Positions 29,792-38,836 of a stretch of 59,547 bases of DNA are shown piece by piece. The notes below the pieces were generated by a model, which made no database searches, was not told the origin of the DNA, and saw only the letters and a program-made list of their open reading frames with translations. The stretch lies in NCBI GenBank assembly GCA_002700095.1, contig PACL01000083.1, positions 1 to 59,547 on the forward strand, written 5' to 3'. Source of the stretch: Fulvimarina sp. (GTDB taxonomy: Bacteria > Pseudomonadota > Alphaproteobacteria > Rhizobiales > Rhizobiaceae). The first letter of the stretch is position 1. Every line of letters begins with the position of its first letter. The position numbers and the translations under genes were made by a program.

Positions 29792-32700
29792 CTACGCCGC
29801 GTAGACCACCAAGAGGTCCTTGGCGTCGATCTGCGAGCCGGCCGCAACATGAACCGCCTCGATCCTGCCGTTGCGCTCGGCGTGGATGGCGGTTTCCATC
29901 TTCATCGCCTCGATCGACAGGAGCACGTCGCCCGCCTTGACCTCCTGGCCGGCGGCGACCGCCAGCGTCGACACGACGCCCGGCATCGGGGCGCCGAGAT
30001 GGTTCGGATTGGCCGGATCTGCCTTCTGTTTGACGCCGTTGCCGGCGGCGCCATGGGCCCGGTCCGGCACCTTCACCCGGCGCGGCTGGCCGTTCAGCTC
30101 GAAGAACACCGTGCGCATGCCCTTCTCGTCGGTCTCGCCGAAGCCAAGGCAGCGGATCACCAGCGTCTTGCCCCGCTCGATATCGACCAGCACCTCGTCC
30201 TCCTGGACGATGCCGTAGAAATAGTTCGGCGTCGGCAGCATGGAGACCGGGCCGTAGAGATCGGCAGCGAGGGCGAAGTCGGTGAAGACCTTCGGATACA
30301 TCAGATAGGAGGCGAACTCCTGGTCGCTCACCTTGCGCTCCAGCTTGGCCTCGATCGTCGCCCGCTCCTCGGCAAGGTCCGCCTCGGGGATGAGCGAGCC
30401 GGGGCGCACGGTGATCGGCTGCTTGTCCTTCAGGATCTTCGCCTGGATGTCCTTCGGCCAGCCCGAGGGCGGCTGGCCGAGATCGCCGTGCAGCATCGCG
30501 ACGACGCTGTCGGGGAAGGCGAGATCCTTCTTCGGATCCATCACGTCGGCGACGGTCAGATCCTGGCTGACCATCATCAGCGCCATGTCGCCGACGACCT
30601 TGGAGGAGGGCGTCACCTTGACGATGTCGCCGAACATCTTGTTGACGTCGGCATAGGTCTGGGCGACCTGGTGCCAGCGGGTCTCCAGCCCGAGGGAGCG
30701 GGCCTGCTCCTTCAGATTGGTGAACTGGCCGCCCGGCATCTCGTGCAGATAGACCTCCGAGGCGGGGCCCTTCAGGTCGCTCTCGAAGGCGGCATACTGG
30801 GTGCGCACGGCCTCCCAGTAGAAGGAGATCCGCCGGATCGCATCCGACGACAGGCCGGGGTCGCGCTCCGATCCCTTCAGCGCCTCGACGATCGAGCCGA
30901 GGCAGGGCTGCGAGGTGTTGCCCGAGAAGGCGTCCATGGCCGCGTCGACCGCGTCGACGCCGGCATCCACCGCCGCCAGCACCGTTGCCGCGGAGATCCC
31001 CGAGGTGTCGTGGGTGTGGAAGTGGATCGGCAGCCCGACCTCCTCCTTCAGCGCCTTGAACAGGACGCGCGCCGCCGCCGGCTTCAGGAGCCCCGCCATG
31101 TCCTTGACGCCGAGGATGTGGGCGCCGGCCGCCTCCATCTCTTTGGCCAGCGCGACGTAGTATTTGAGGTCGTATTTCGAGCGCTCGGGATCGAAGAGGT
31201 CGCCGGTATAGCAGATCGCGCCTTCGCAGATCTTCCCGGCCTCGCACACGGCGTCCATCGAGACGCGCATGTTCTCCACCCAGTTGAGGCAGTCGAACAC
31301 CCGGAACAGGTCGACGCCGCCCTTGGCCGCCTCGGCGACGAAACACTTCACGACATTGTCGGGATAGTTGGTGTAGCCGACGCCGTTGGAGCCCCGGAGC
31401 AGCATCTGCAGGAGGATGTTCGGCGCCTTCTCCCGGACGAGGGCGAGCCGCTCCCACGGATCCTCGGTCAGGAAGCGCATGGCGACGTCGAAGGTCGCGC
31501 CGCCCCAGCATTCCAAGGACAGGAGCTGCGGCAGGCCGCGCGCATAGGCCTCGGCGATGCCGACGATGTCGTGGGTGCGGGCCCTCGTCGCCAGCAGCGA
31601 CTGGTGGCCGTCGCGCATCGTCGTGTCGGTGATCATCACCTCGGGCTTGTTGCGCAGCCAGTCGGCGAAGCCCTTGGGGCCTAGTTCGTCGAGCTTCTGC
31701 CGCGTGCCGGGAGCGATCGGGGCGTCGAACAGCGGCGCCACCGGCGCGGCGTGATCCTGCGGCGGCATCGGCCGGTGCTTGGTCTCGGGATGGCCGTTGA
31801 CCGTGACGTCGGCGAGATAGGTGAGGAGCTTGGTGGCGCGGTCGCGGCGCTTGACCTGCTGGAACAGCTCCGGCGTCTCGTCGATGAACTTGGTGGTGTA
31901 GGTATTGTCGCGGAACTTCTCGTGGCCGATGATCGCCTCGAGGAAGGTGAGGTTCGTCGCGACGCCGCGGATGCGGAACTCGCGCAGCGCCCGGTCCATG
32001 CGGGCGATCGCCTCCTGCGGCGTCGGCGCCCAGGCGGTGACCTTTTCGAGCAGCGGGTCGTAGAACCGCGTGATCACCGCGCCGGAATAGGCTGTGCCGC
32101 CGTCGAGCCGGATGCCGAAGCCGGTGGCGCCGCGATAGGCGGTGATGCGGCCATAGTCAGGGATGAAGTTGTGCTCGGGATCTTCCGTCGTGATCCGGCA
32201 CTGCAGGGCATGGCCGTTGAGCTTGATGTCGGCCTGGGCCGGGACGCCGGATTGCGGGGTGCCGATCGCATGGCCGTCGAGGATGTGGATCTGCGCCTTG
32301 ACGATGTCGATGCCGGTGACCTCCTCGGTGACCGTGTGCTCGACCTGAATGCGCGGGTTGACCTCGATGAAATAGAAGGAGCCGGTATCGGCATCCATCA
32401 GGAACTCGACGGTGCCGGCGCCGACATAGGAGGTGGCGTCGGCCAGCTTGCGGGCATGGGCGGCAAGTGCGCGGCGCTGCTCGTGGGAGAGATACGGCGC
32501 TGGGGCGCGCTCCACCACCTTTTGATTGCGCCGCTGGATCGAGCAGTCGCGCTCGAACAGGTCGACGACGTTGCCATGGGTGTCGCCGAGGATCTGCACC
32601 TCGACGTGGCGGGCCCGCTCGACCAGCTTTTCCAGATACACCTCGTCCTTGCCGAAGGCGGCCTTTGCTTCTCTCTTGGCCTCGATCACCTCGCGCTCGA

Positions 32701-33253
32701 GATCCTTCTCGGCGCGGATGACGCGCATGCCCCGGCCGCCGCCGCCCCAGGAGGCCTTCAGCATCACCGGGAAGCCGACCTCGGCCGCCATCTCGCGCAC
32801 CTTCGCCATGTCGTCCGGCAGCGGCGCGGTGGCCGGCACGACCGGCACGCCCACCTCGACGGCGAGATTGCGCGCGGCGACCTTGTTGCCGAGCCGGCGC
32901 ATCGTGTCGGCCGAGGGGCCGATGAAGGTCAGGCCGGCCTCGTGGCAGGCATCGACGAATTCGGGGCTTTCGGAGAGGAGGCCGTAGCCGGGATGGATCG
33001 CGTCGGCACCGGAGAGCTTGGCGACGCGGATGATCTCCTCGATCGACAGGTAGCTCTCGATCGGGCCGAGATCCTTGGGAAGATGCGCGCCGCGGCCGAC
33101 CTGGTAGCTCTCGTCGGCCTTGAAGCGATGCAGCGCCAGCTTGTCCTCCTCCGCCCAGATCGCCACGGTCCGCAGACCGAGCTCATTGGCGGCGCGAAAC
33201 ACGCGGATGGCGATCTCCGACCGATTGGCGACGAGAATCTTGCGAATGGCCAC
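29792..33253 (-). CDS. pyc: Pyruvate carboxylase
   Basis: This 1153-residue single-chain biotin enzyme makes oxaloacetate from pyruvate, feeding the TCA cycle. From the N-terminus: biotin carboxylase and ATP-grasp (about residues 1-455; KILVANRSEIAIRVFRAA, KASWGGGGRGMRVI, EVNPRIQVEHTVTE), carboxyltransferase (about 530-810; DTTMRDGHQSLLATR, LECWGGATFDVAMRFL), and a C-terminal biotinyl domain with the acceptor Lys in SIEAMKMET. The GTG at 33253 is preferred because GGGAGG lies eight nt upstream; the frame also has a GTG at 33262. It is complete and alone. Confidence 0.97.
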   Translation of the reverse strand: MAIRKILVANRSEIAIRVFRAANELGLRTVAIWAEEDKLALHRFKADESYQVGRGAHLPKDLGPIESYLSIEEIIRVAKLSGADAIHPGYGLLSESPEFVDACHEAGLTFIGPSADTMRRLGNKVAARNLAVEVGVPVVPATAPLPDDMAKVREMAAEVGFPVMLKASWGGGGRGMRVIRAEKDLEREVIEAKREAKAAFGKDEVYLEKLVERARHVEVQILGDTHGNVVDLFERDCSIQRRNQKVVERAPAPYLSHEQRRALAAHARKLADATSYVGAGTVEFLMDADTGSFYFIEVNPRIQVEHTVTEEVTGIDIVKAQIHILDGHAIGTPQSGVPAQADIKLNGHALQCRITTEDPEHNFIPDYGRITAYRGATGFGIRLDGGTAYSGAVITRFYDPLLEKVTAWAPTPQEAIARMDRALREFRIRGVATNLTFLEAIIGHEKFRDNTYTTKFIDETPELFQQVKRRDRATKLLTYLADVTVNGHPETKHRPMPPQDHAAPVAPLFDAPIAPGTRQKLDELGPKGFADWLRNKPEVMITDTTMRDGHQSLLATRARTHDIVGIAEAYARGLPQLLSLECWGGATFDVAMRFLTEDPWERLALVREKAPNILLQMLLRGSNGVGYTNYPDNVVKCFVAEAAKGGVDLFRVFDCLNWVENMRVSMDAVCEAGKICEGAICYTGDLFDPERSKYDLKYYVALAKEMEAAGAHILGVKDMAGLLKPAAARVLFKALKEEVGLPIHFHTHDTSGISAATVLAAVDAGVDAVDAAMDAFSGNTSQPCLGSIVEALKGSERDPGLSSDAIRRISFYWEAVRTQYAAFESDLKGPASEVYLHEMPGGQFTNLKEQARSLGLETRWHQVAQTYADVNKMFGDIVKVTPSSKVVGDMALMMVSQDLTVADVMDPKKDLAFPDSVVAMLHGDLGQPPSGWPKDIQAKILKDKQPITVRPGSLIPEADLAEERATIEAKLERKVSDQEFASYLMYPKVFTDFALAADLYGPVSMLPTPNYFYGIVQEDEVLVDIERGKTLVIRCLGFGETDEKGMRTVFFELNGQPRRVKVPDRAHGAAGNGVKQKADPANPNHLGAPMPGVVSTLAVAAGQEVKAGDVLLSIEAMKMETAIHAERNGRIEAVHVAAGSQIDAKDLLVVYAA

Positions 33254-33418
33254 GAACAACACCTCCCGAACTGTCCTGATGGGGCCGTCGGCTTAGCGCC
33301 GCCCGCCCCAATGCACAAGATTGCGGCGCGTCGCGCGATTTCGCAAGTGCGAAGGCGTAGCAGGCCTCAGCGCGGTCAGATTACGCAGGCTGATGAACGC
33401 GACGGGAGGGGGGCTGCA

Positions 33419-34180
33419 TCAGGCTGGAATATCGGAAGGCAGCGGATAACTGATATTCTCTCTGTGGTATTTCTCTGTCTTCTTCTTAAATATTTCCATC
33501 TCTTCCAATTCTTTATCAACGATATCGCCGAAAATATTTCTGGATATAATGAGATAGCATTTTAGACAAAGACAGCCGGACCAAATAACTCCAAGGAAAT
33601 CATATCTCAGGCTTTCATCGCTCGGATTTTGAAAAAACGGAATGCCGATACTGCCATCGTCGCCGCTCGTGAATCGGTCGACCAATATCGAGGGGTCGGC
33701 GTGAGACCCTCTTGCGCTTAAAAAGCTTCGGAACTCCATCAAGCTCGCCATATTGCTATCTATAAATTGCCCAGATCGCTCTGCGGTACGGATTTTCTTA
33801 AACAAATTGTTCCGTTTGTTCGGATTTTTAAAATATTCCTCTTCTGTCAGAAAGCCGCTGGCCATTGCATACGCATATGCCGTAGCTTCGATTGAAATTC
33901 GTGCAGCATTAAGTGCCTCTGTTACGTGGGATCGTGTCAAATTGGCGCATGACCTAACAAGATAAGTGCGGCTGATCTCGCTCAATATGAAATGTATTGA
34001 TTCTTTTTCTCTGAGGCGGCTAGATTTGAAAATTGATTTCTTGAACATAACATGCAATTCATCCAAGAGCATTATCTCCTGATGTAGCAACGCTACATAG
34101 TTTTCAACATTAGACCTTTCATCGAGCAAAAATCGCCCTAATATACCTAAATGAAGGAATTGAACATCACGAGAATCCAT
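33419..34180 (-). CDS. AT-rich hypothetical protein, probably acquired
   Basis: This 253-residue protein has no family I can name. It is mainly alpha-helical, with Lys and Ile frequencies far above the neighbours and many A/T third positions, in a genome that is otherwise strongly GC. A central helical part (HVTEALNAARISIEATAYAYAMASGF) followed by RSFLSARGSHADPSILVDRF is loosely like HEPN-type helical proteins of defence or toxin systems, but no RX4-6H catalytic motif is clear. A hydrophobic, Cys-containing stretch (GVIWSGCLCLKCYLIISRNI) lies near the C-terminus. No partner gene, transposase or terminal repeat flanks it. The ATG at 34180 has a weak ribosome-binding site. Confidence 0.7.
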   Translation of the reverse strand: MDSRDVQFLHLGILGRFLLDERSNVENYVALLHQEIMLLDELHVMFKKSIFKSSRLREKESIHFILSEISRTYLVRSCANLTRSHVTEALNAARISIEATAYAYAMASGFLTEEEYFKNPNKRNNLFKKIRTAERSGQFIDSNMASLMEFRSFLSARGSHADPSILVDRFTSGDDGSIGIPFFQNPSDESLRYDFLGVIWSGCLCLKCYLIISRNIFGDIVDKELEEMEIFKKKTEKYHRENISYPLPSDIPA

Positions 34181-34268
34181 TGAAGAATATGACCATAGAT
34201 TTCGATGAAGATGAATTAGAAGCCGGGTCGTACATTTTTGATTTTAAATAAGGCAGGAGGGTGTCGCC

Positions 34269-35153
34269 TCACCGGTTGCGCACCAGCGGCGTCTTCTCTG
34301 GCCAGGCGGTCTTTTCGGCCTCGCGCACGAAGGTGAACAGCCCCGAGAGGCCGACCAGCGCCATGCCGGCCATGGCGATCCAGTCCGGGAACTCCTCGAA
34401 GAAGGCCGCGCCGATCACCGCCGCCCAGATGATCTGGCTGTACTGGGTCGGCGCGACCCGGGCCGCCGAGGCGAAGCGCGTCGCGAAGACCAGGAGGAGA
34501 TGGGCGAGGCCGACGACGAGGCCGCCGAAGACCAGCAGCAGCCAGGTCTCGACTGGCGGCGTCTTGAAGTCCGGCAGCATCAGGACGCCATTGACGACGA
34601 CGGCGGCGACGAGCACCGCGCCGATCAGCGTCACCCGTCGCTCGCTCGGGCCGAGGACGCGCAGGACGATCACCGTGATCGCCCCGCAGATCGCCACCCC
34701 GACGGCGGCGAGATGGCCGGGCAGGATCTCGCGAAAGCCCGGCCGCACGACGAGAAGGACGCCGACGAGACCGCCCAACACCGCCAGCCAGCGCCGCCAG
34801 CCGATGTCCTCCTTCAGGACCACGAAGGAGAAGACCGTCACGAAGATCGGCAGGAGGAAGATCAGCGCATAGGCTTCGGCCAGCGGCAGGGGGGTGAAGG
34901 CGACGACGCCGAGGATGCCGCCGAGGGTGCCGCTTGCCATGCGGATCGCGAGCAGACCCGGCCGCTTCGGCACGAAGACCGACGGCCAGGTGTCCTCCGG
35001 CCGCTTGGTGAACAGCGCCGGCACCAGGGCGATCAGCGAGATGAAGAAACCGACCTCGAAGACCGGCAGCTGGTGGCCGATCGCCTTCAGCGTCGCATCC
35101 CCGCAGGCAAACGAAAAATAGGCCGCGAAGGCGAGCAGGATGCCGGATTGCAT
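34269..35153 (-). CDS. EamA-family (DMT) transporter
   Basis: This 294-residue integral membrane protein has about ten hydrophobic segments in two homologous halves, as in drug/metabolite transporters of the EamA family. The first half holds GTLGGILGVVAFTPLPLAEAYAL, the second SAARVAPTQYSQIIWAAVIG, the usual signature of each repeat. The substrate is unknown; relatives export amino acids or related metabolites. It lies just upstream of the AT-rich gene on the same strand and is divergent from the esterase gene. Confidence 0.9.
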   Translation of the reverse strand: MQSGILLAFAAYFSFACGDATLKAIGHQLPVFEVGFFISLIALVPALFTKRPEDTWPSVFVPKRPGLLAIRMASGTLGGILGVVAFTPLPLAEAYALIFLLPIFVTVFSFVVLKEDIGWRRWLAVLGGLVGVLLVVRPGFREILPGHLAAVGVAICGAITVIVLRVLGPSERRVTLIGAVLVAAVVVNGVLMLPDFKTPPVETWLLLVFGGLVVGLAHLLLVFATRFASAARVAPTQYSQIIWAAVIGAAFFEEFPDWIAMAGMALVGLSGLFTFVREAEKTAWPEKTPLVRNR

Positions 35154-35507
35154 GGGATGCTTTCGAAACGGGCGATCAAGGCCGGTCGATAGGACGGCAT
35201 CCGGTGGCTGACAAGCGGCGCCCGGTCACAGGCCGGCAAAATCCGCGAAATCTTCGAACGGATTGACCGGACAGGGCCGCGGCGTGGCGCGACAATGGGC
35301 AGACCTCGCCTGCGGTGCCAACTGCGACAAGGCGCCCGAGGGAGACTCGAACCAAGCCGACCGAGGCCTTTGGGAGCCGCGCGCAAGGATTGACGTCGTT
35401 CCGCCGGTGGTGCCAATTCCGACCGGTCCGAGGAGGCGGGCAGGGCGATCTCGAATTGCTGCCGTGCCACGGACGATCGCACAGTCGAACGTGGGGAGCG
35501 AGGAACG
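35154..35507. other. Divergent intergenic region (transporter / esterase)
   Basis: About 354 bases without a recognisable gene. GGGAGCGAGGAACG at its end serves the esterase start. Confidence 0.5.
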
Positions 35508-36263
35508 ATGGTCAGTGTTCTCGAGGGAGCCGAGCCGTTCGCATTCGAGGGGAACGACATCGGCGTCGTGGTGCTGCACGGCTTCACCGGAACCACCCAG
35601 AGCATGCGCTATCTCGGCGAGGGTCTCCATCGCCGCTTCGGCTTCACCGTCGTCGGGCCGCGCCTGCCGGGGCACGGCACCTCGCCGGACGACATGGAGA
35701 CGACCGGCTATCTCGACTGGGTCGGCGAGGCGGAGGTGGCGCTGACGTCCCTGGCAGCGCGCAAGCGCAAGGTCTTCGTCGCCGGCCTCTCCATGGGCGG
35801 CACGCTGACGCTCAACCTTGCGGCCCGCTTTCCCGATCTCGTCGCCGGCATCGCGCCGATCGCCGCCGCCGCCGGCCAGCTGACCGAGCCCTTCGCCGAG
35901 GCGCTGATGCTGAACCCGCGTCCGACGCGGCTGCCGGGCATCGGCTCGGACATCAAGGCGGAAGGGGTCGTGGAACTCGCCTATCCGGAAGTGCCGGTCG
36001 CCTGCATGGCCGAGGCGATGGTGCTGTTTGCCGCGACCAGCGATCTGCTCGGCCGGATCACCTGCCCCTGCCTGGTCGTCCAAGGCCGCGAGGACCACGT
36101 CGTCCCGGCTGCGAATGCCCTGAAGATCGTCAACGCTGTCTCGTCGGACGACATCCGCCTGCTCTGGCTGAACGAATCCTACCACGTGGCGACCCTCGAC
36201 AACGACAAGGACCGGATCGTCGACCGGTTGGGGGCGTTCTTCGCGGAGATCGCCGCCGCCTGA
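35508..36263 (+). CDS. Alpha/beta hydrolase (carboxylesterase / monoacylglycerol lipase type)
   Basis: This 251-residue serine hydrolase has the oxyanion loop VVVLHGFTGTTQSM, the nucleophile elbow GLSMGGTL, an Asp in QGREDHVVPAANA and a His in ESYHVATLDND, which together give a full catalytic triad. The spacing matches Est30-like carboxylesterases. The ATG at 35508 has a strong purine-rich leader. A strong terminator follows at 36380. Substrate probably short acyl esters; no specific pathway. Confidence 0.88.
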   Translation: MVSVLEGAEPFAFEGNDIGVVVLHGFTGTTQSMRYLGEGLHRRFGFTVVGPRLPGHGTSPDDMETTGYLDWVGEAEVALTSLAARKRKVFVAGLSMGGTLTLNLAARFPDLVAGIAPIAAAAGQLTEPFAEALMLNPRPTRLPGIGSDIKAEGVVELAYPEVPVACMAEAMVLFAATSDLLGRITCPCLVVQGREDHVVPAANALKIVNAVSSDDIRLLWLNESYHVATLDNDKDRIVDRLGAFFAEIAAA

Positions 36264-36753
36264 GACTGCCGCAGGAGCTCGTCGCAAGTCTGTCACGACG
36301 GGCTGCGCCGCTGCCGCCGTCTCGAGGAGGCTGCCCGGTCGGCGAAACGAAAACTGGTGATGCGGGGTCCCGGACACACGAAAAAGGGCAGCGAGGGGGA
36401 GCTGCCCTTTTTCGTCTGCATGCTGCGATCGAGGGGGATGATCGCTTGGGGGTGCCTGAATAATGCACGTCGCGTGGCCGGGTTCCTGAGACGGCGAAAA
36501 TTATTTTGCAGAATGTCGAGATGGCTCCCTGCCGACGTTGAGGGCGTCCTGCCCAGTCAAGTCTCTGCGCCCGAGGGCGGTGTCACAGCTTCGGGAAGAG
36601 ACTGGCGGCCCGGTGCAGGACCTTCTCCGGCCGGGATCGCGTCGAACCGGGCGGTGCCGCCTTGGTCGCCGGGCGTTTCGGCGTGGCGCAAGCGGCCCGG
36701 GAAGTGCATAATCGGCTGATGCAAGCCGGTCGGCAGAGCCTTTGGAGGGTGAT
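36264..36753. other. Intergenic region with terminator
   Basis: About 490 bases between the esterase and the phosphatase-like gene. Apart from the terminator at 36380-36413 no gene is convincing; the open frame across 36357-36719 has poor codon bias. Confidence 0.5.
36380..36413 (+). terminator. Rho-independent terminator
   Basis: GAAAAAGGGCAGC (36380-36392) and GCTGCCCTTTTTC (36401-36413) form a perfect stem with an 8-nt loop, ending in a T-run. It terminates the esterase transcript, and the A-run on the other side would let it work on the opposite strand as well. Confidence 0.9.
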
Positions 36754-37362
36754 TTGGTCACGGCGTTTCATTCGCTCGCAAGTGCCGGCCGCCATCCGCG
36801 CGGCTGGCCCTGCCGCATGCTGGTCTGCGGGCAGTCGGAAGCGCGACGCTTCCATGCCGAGCTGCAGCCGAGCCATGTCCTGTCGATCGTCACGCCGGGG
36901 CGAAGCTATCTCGGGCCGAAGGACGTCTCCCCGGACCGACACCTGAAGGTCGAGTTCGACGACGTCGAGGAGCCCGCATCCGCCGGCGCCCCGACCATCG
37001 AGCAGATCCGCGGGATCATCGCCTTCGTCGAAGCGCTGCCGGAGGAGGCGAGCCTCTGTCTGCACGGCCTGCAGGGCGTCCGGCGGGCGCCAGCGGTCGG
37101 CCTCGGCATCCTCGCCAGCCTGATGCCCGCAGCCGAGGCGGCGGCGGCGCTCGCGCCCTTCTGCCGGCATTCGCCGGACCCCAACCGCCTCGTCGTTCGG
37201 CTGTTCGATGCGGCGCTGGCGGCGGACGGTGCGCTGATCCGGGCCTGCGAGAGCCGCTTCGTCGCCGGCAGCGGAACTCTGCTCCGGCGCAGCCAGGACG
37301 ACCGCTCCGACTTCGACTTCGGCCTCCTGGCCCTCGATGAAGACCGCGTGCGCCGCGGCTGA
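36754..37362 (+). CDS. Tyrosine phosphatase-like protein without catalytic Cys
   Basis: This 202-residue protein matches the Rhizobiales tyrosine phosphatase-like family: RHLKVEFDDVEEP corresponds to the segment with the general-acid Asp, and SPDPNRLVVRLFDAAL is the family C-terminal signature. The P-loop, which should read HCxxGxxR, is HGLQGVRR at residues 104-111, so the nucleophilic Cys is Gly while His, Gly and the last Arg are kept. It is therefore expected to bind but not hydrolyse phosphate esters. I place the start at TTG 36754, six nt after GGAGGGTGAT begins; TTG 36742 is an alternative. No frameshift is seen and codon use is normal, so the gene seems maintained. Confidence 0.7.
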   Translation: MVTAFHSLASAGRHPRGWPCRMLVCGQSEARRFHAELQPSHVLSIVTPGRSYLGPKDVSPDRHLKVEFDDVEEPASAGAPTIEQIRGIIAFVEALPEEASLCLHGLQGVRRAPAVGLGILASLMPAAEAAAALAPFCRHSPDPNRLVVRLFDAALAADGALIRACESRFVAGSGTLLRRSQDDRSDFDFGLLALDEDRVRRG

Positions 37363-37444
37363 GCGGTCTGGCGCCAGACGGTCGCGGGGGAAAACACTTG
37401 GCGGGGCCGGTGAACAGGCCACCAAGCCGGTCAAGGGAACAACC

Positions 37445-37969
37445 TCACCCCTCTTCGCCCGACCAGTAGTCGACCGCGTCTTGCGCCCGGAACGAGGCGG
37501 CCACCCGGCGCAGCGCTTTGTCGCCCCCCGGCGCGGCGCCGGCGAACGCGGCGATCTTGCCGCTGTCGGGATATTCCATCACCTCCGGCTCGCGCATCGT
37601 GCTGACGGCGACGTAGCGCAGCGGCTCGCTGCCGGTCGCGATCATCTGGTGGGCCGTCTCCGCGCCGCCCGCCGGGCAGACGACGACGGCCCCCGCCGCG
37701 ACCTCGTAGCGCTCCGCGCCGAAGCGCAACTCGCCCATCCCGGACAGGACGACGAACATCTCGTCGTTGCCGTGGTGGCTGTGAAAGGGCCATGCCGCCT
37801 TGCCGGGCGGCACCTCGACGAGGCGGGCGCCGAGATGCGTCGCGCCCAGCGGTGCCGCAATCGCTGCCATCGAGGCGGCGAAGCGGTCGCCATGCGTCTG
37901 GGTGACCAGCGTCAGCTCGTCGAGCCGGACAACGGGTGAAGGGCGGGGGGATACGGGATCTCGGGTCAT
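37445..37969 (-). CDS. Cupin-domain protein
   Basis: This 174-residue protein has one cupin barrel. Motif 1 is PFHSHHGNDEMFVVLSG with two His and a Glu for metal, followed by GELRFGAERYEVAAGAVVVCPAGG as the inter-motif; motif 2 His is in GAETAHQMIATG. The C-terminal part (YWSGEEG end) is family-like. Probably a metal-dependent small-molecule binding or isomerase protein; substrate unknown. It is convergent with the phosphatase-like gene. Confidence 0.85.
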   Translation of the reverse strand: MTRDPVSPRPSPVVRLDELTLVTQTHGDRFAASMAAIAAPLGATHLGARLVEVPPGKAAWPFHSHHGNDEMFVVLSGMGELRFGAERYEVAAGAVVVCPAGGAETAHQMIATGSEPLRYVAVSTMREPEVMEYPDSGKIAAFAGAAPGGDKALRRVAASFRAQDAVDYWSGEEG

Positions 37970-38407
37970 GGCGGAGGCCTCCTTGTCACCAGTGAGCCCC
38001 GATCGCGGTTCGTGCGCAACAGAGATACGCCCAGCCGGGGACGGAAAAACTCACTCTGCGCGAGAGGCGCTCTGACGGGTCCTGGCCGGCAGGACGGCTG
38101 GCGCGACGGCTGCGATGTGGACACCGATGCTCTACCGCTGGCGGCTGGGCGAAGCCCGTCCCCGACCGGCCGCACCCGCACCGGGGGAGATTCCGGCACC
38201 GCCCGACGAGGCCTTCGCCATCGGAGTCGAAAACGGATAATCGCAATCCGCAGACGCATCTGGCATGGCCGGGCGCACGGCCTGTCGTCCCTGTGGCCGC
38301 AAGCGGCAACCCCTGCGATCACGACATTGGCAATTGATTCACAGAGCTCGTGAAATTACGGTGATTTCGGGGCAAGAAAACGACAATGTGTTGGCAGGAG
38401 TTGTGCT
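37970..38407. other. Divergent intergenic region (cupin / L,D-transpeptidase)
   Basis: About 438 bases with no convincing gene. The last 80 bases before the transpeptidase are AT-richer and likely contain its promoter. Confidence 0.5.
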
Positions 38408-38836
38408 GTGAAAAAGTTTGCTCTGGCGATCGCGCTGGCGCTCGCGTCGTGTTTCTCGATGATCTCCACGGCCGAAGCCGGTCTCGTGGCCAAGGTCGAT
38501 CTCTCGTCCCAGACCCTGACGGTCATCAATAACGGCCGGGTGATGTATCGCTGGCCCGTCTCGACGGCCCGCCGCGGCTATCGCACGCCCACCGGCAGCT
38601 GGTCGGCCAAGCGGATCCACCGCATGTGGTACTCCCGCAAATACGACATGTCGCCGATGCCCTATTCGGTGTTCTACAATGGCGGCTACGCGATCCACGG
38701 CACCGGCGCGATCGGCCGCCTCGGCCGTCCCGCCTCCCACGGCTGCGTGCGCCTTCACCCGGCCAATGCGAAGGTCTTCTATTCGCTGGTGAAGCAGAAC
38801 GGCATGCGCAACACCCGCATCGTCGTCCAGCGCTGA
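38408..38836 (+). CDS. L,D-transpeptidase (YkuD domain), exported
   Basis: A short 142-residue L,D-transpeptidase. A signal peptide (MKKFALAIALALASCFSMIS, then STAEAG) is followed by a single YkuD domain: the N-terminal strand QTLTVINNGRVMYRWPVSTA, a TPTGSW segment, and the active site HGTGAIGRLGRPASHGCVRL, with catalytic Cys in SHGCVRLHP. The GTG start at 38408 is preceded by AGGAG. Such enzymes cross-link peptidoglycan or attach outer membrane proteins to it; in Hyphomicrobiales they contribute to polar growth and envelope tethering. Confidence 0.93.
   Translation: MKKFALAIALALASCFSMISTAEAGLVAKVDLSSQTLTVINNGRVMYRWPVSTARRGYRTPTGSWSAKRIHRMWYSRKYDMSPMPYSVFYNGGYAIHGTGAIGRLGRPASHGCVRLHPANAKVFYSLVKQNGMRNTRIVVQR

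Noticed and set aside
29540..33565. Long plus-strand open frames (714 and 604 residues) across pyc
   Set aside because: Both are shadows of pyruvate carboxylase, with typical His/Arg/Gly/Asp-rich antisense composition.
33419..34250. AT-rich region as an insertion sequence
   Set aside because: No transposase motif, terminal inverted repeats or target duplication could be seen; only one non-transposase gene is present.
36357..36719. 120-residue open frame after the esterase
   Set aside because: It spans a strong terminator, has weak codon bias and no recognisable product.
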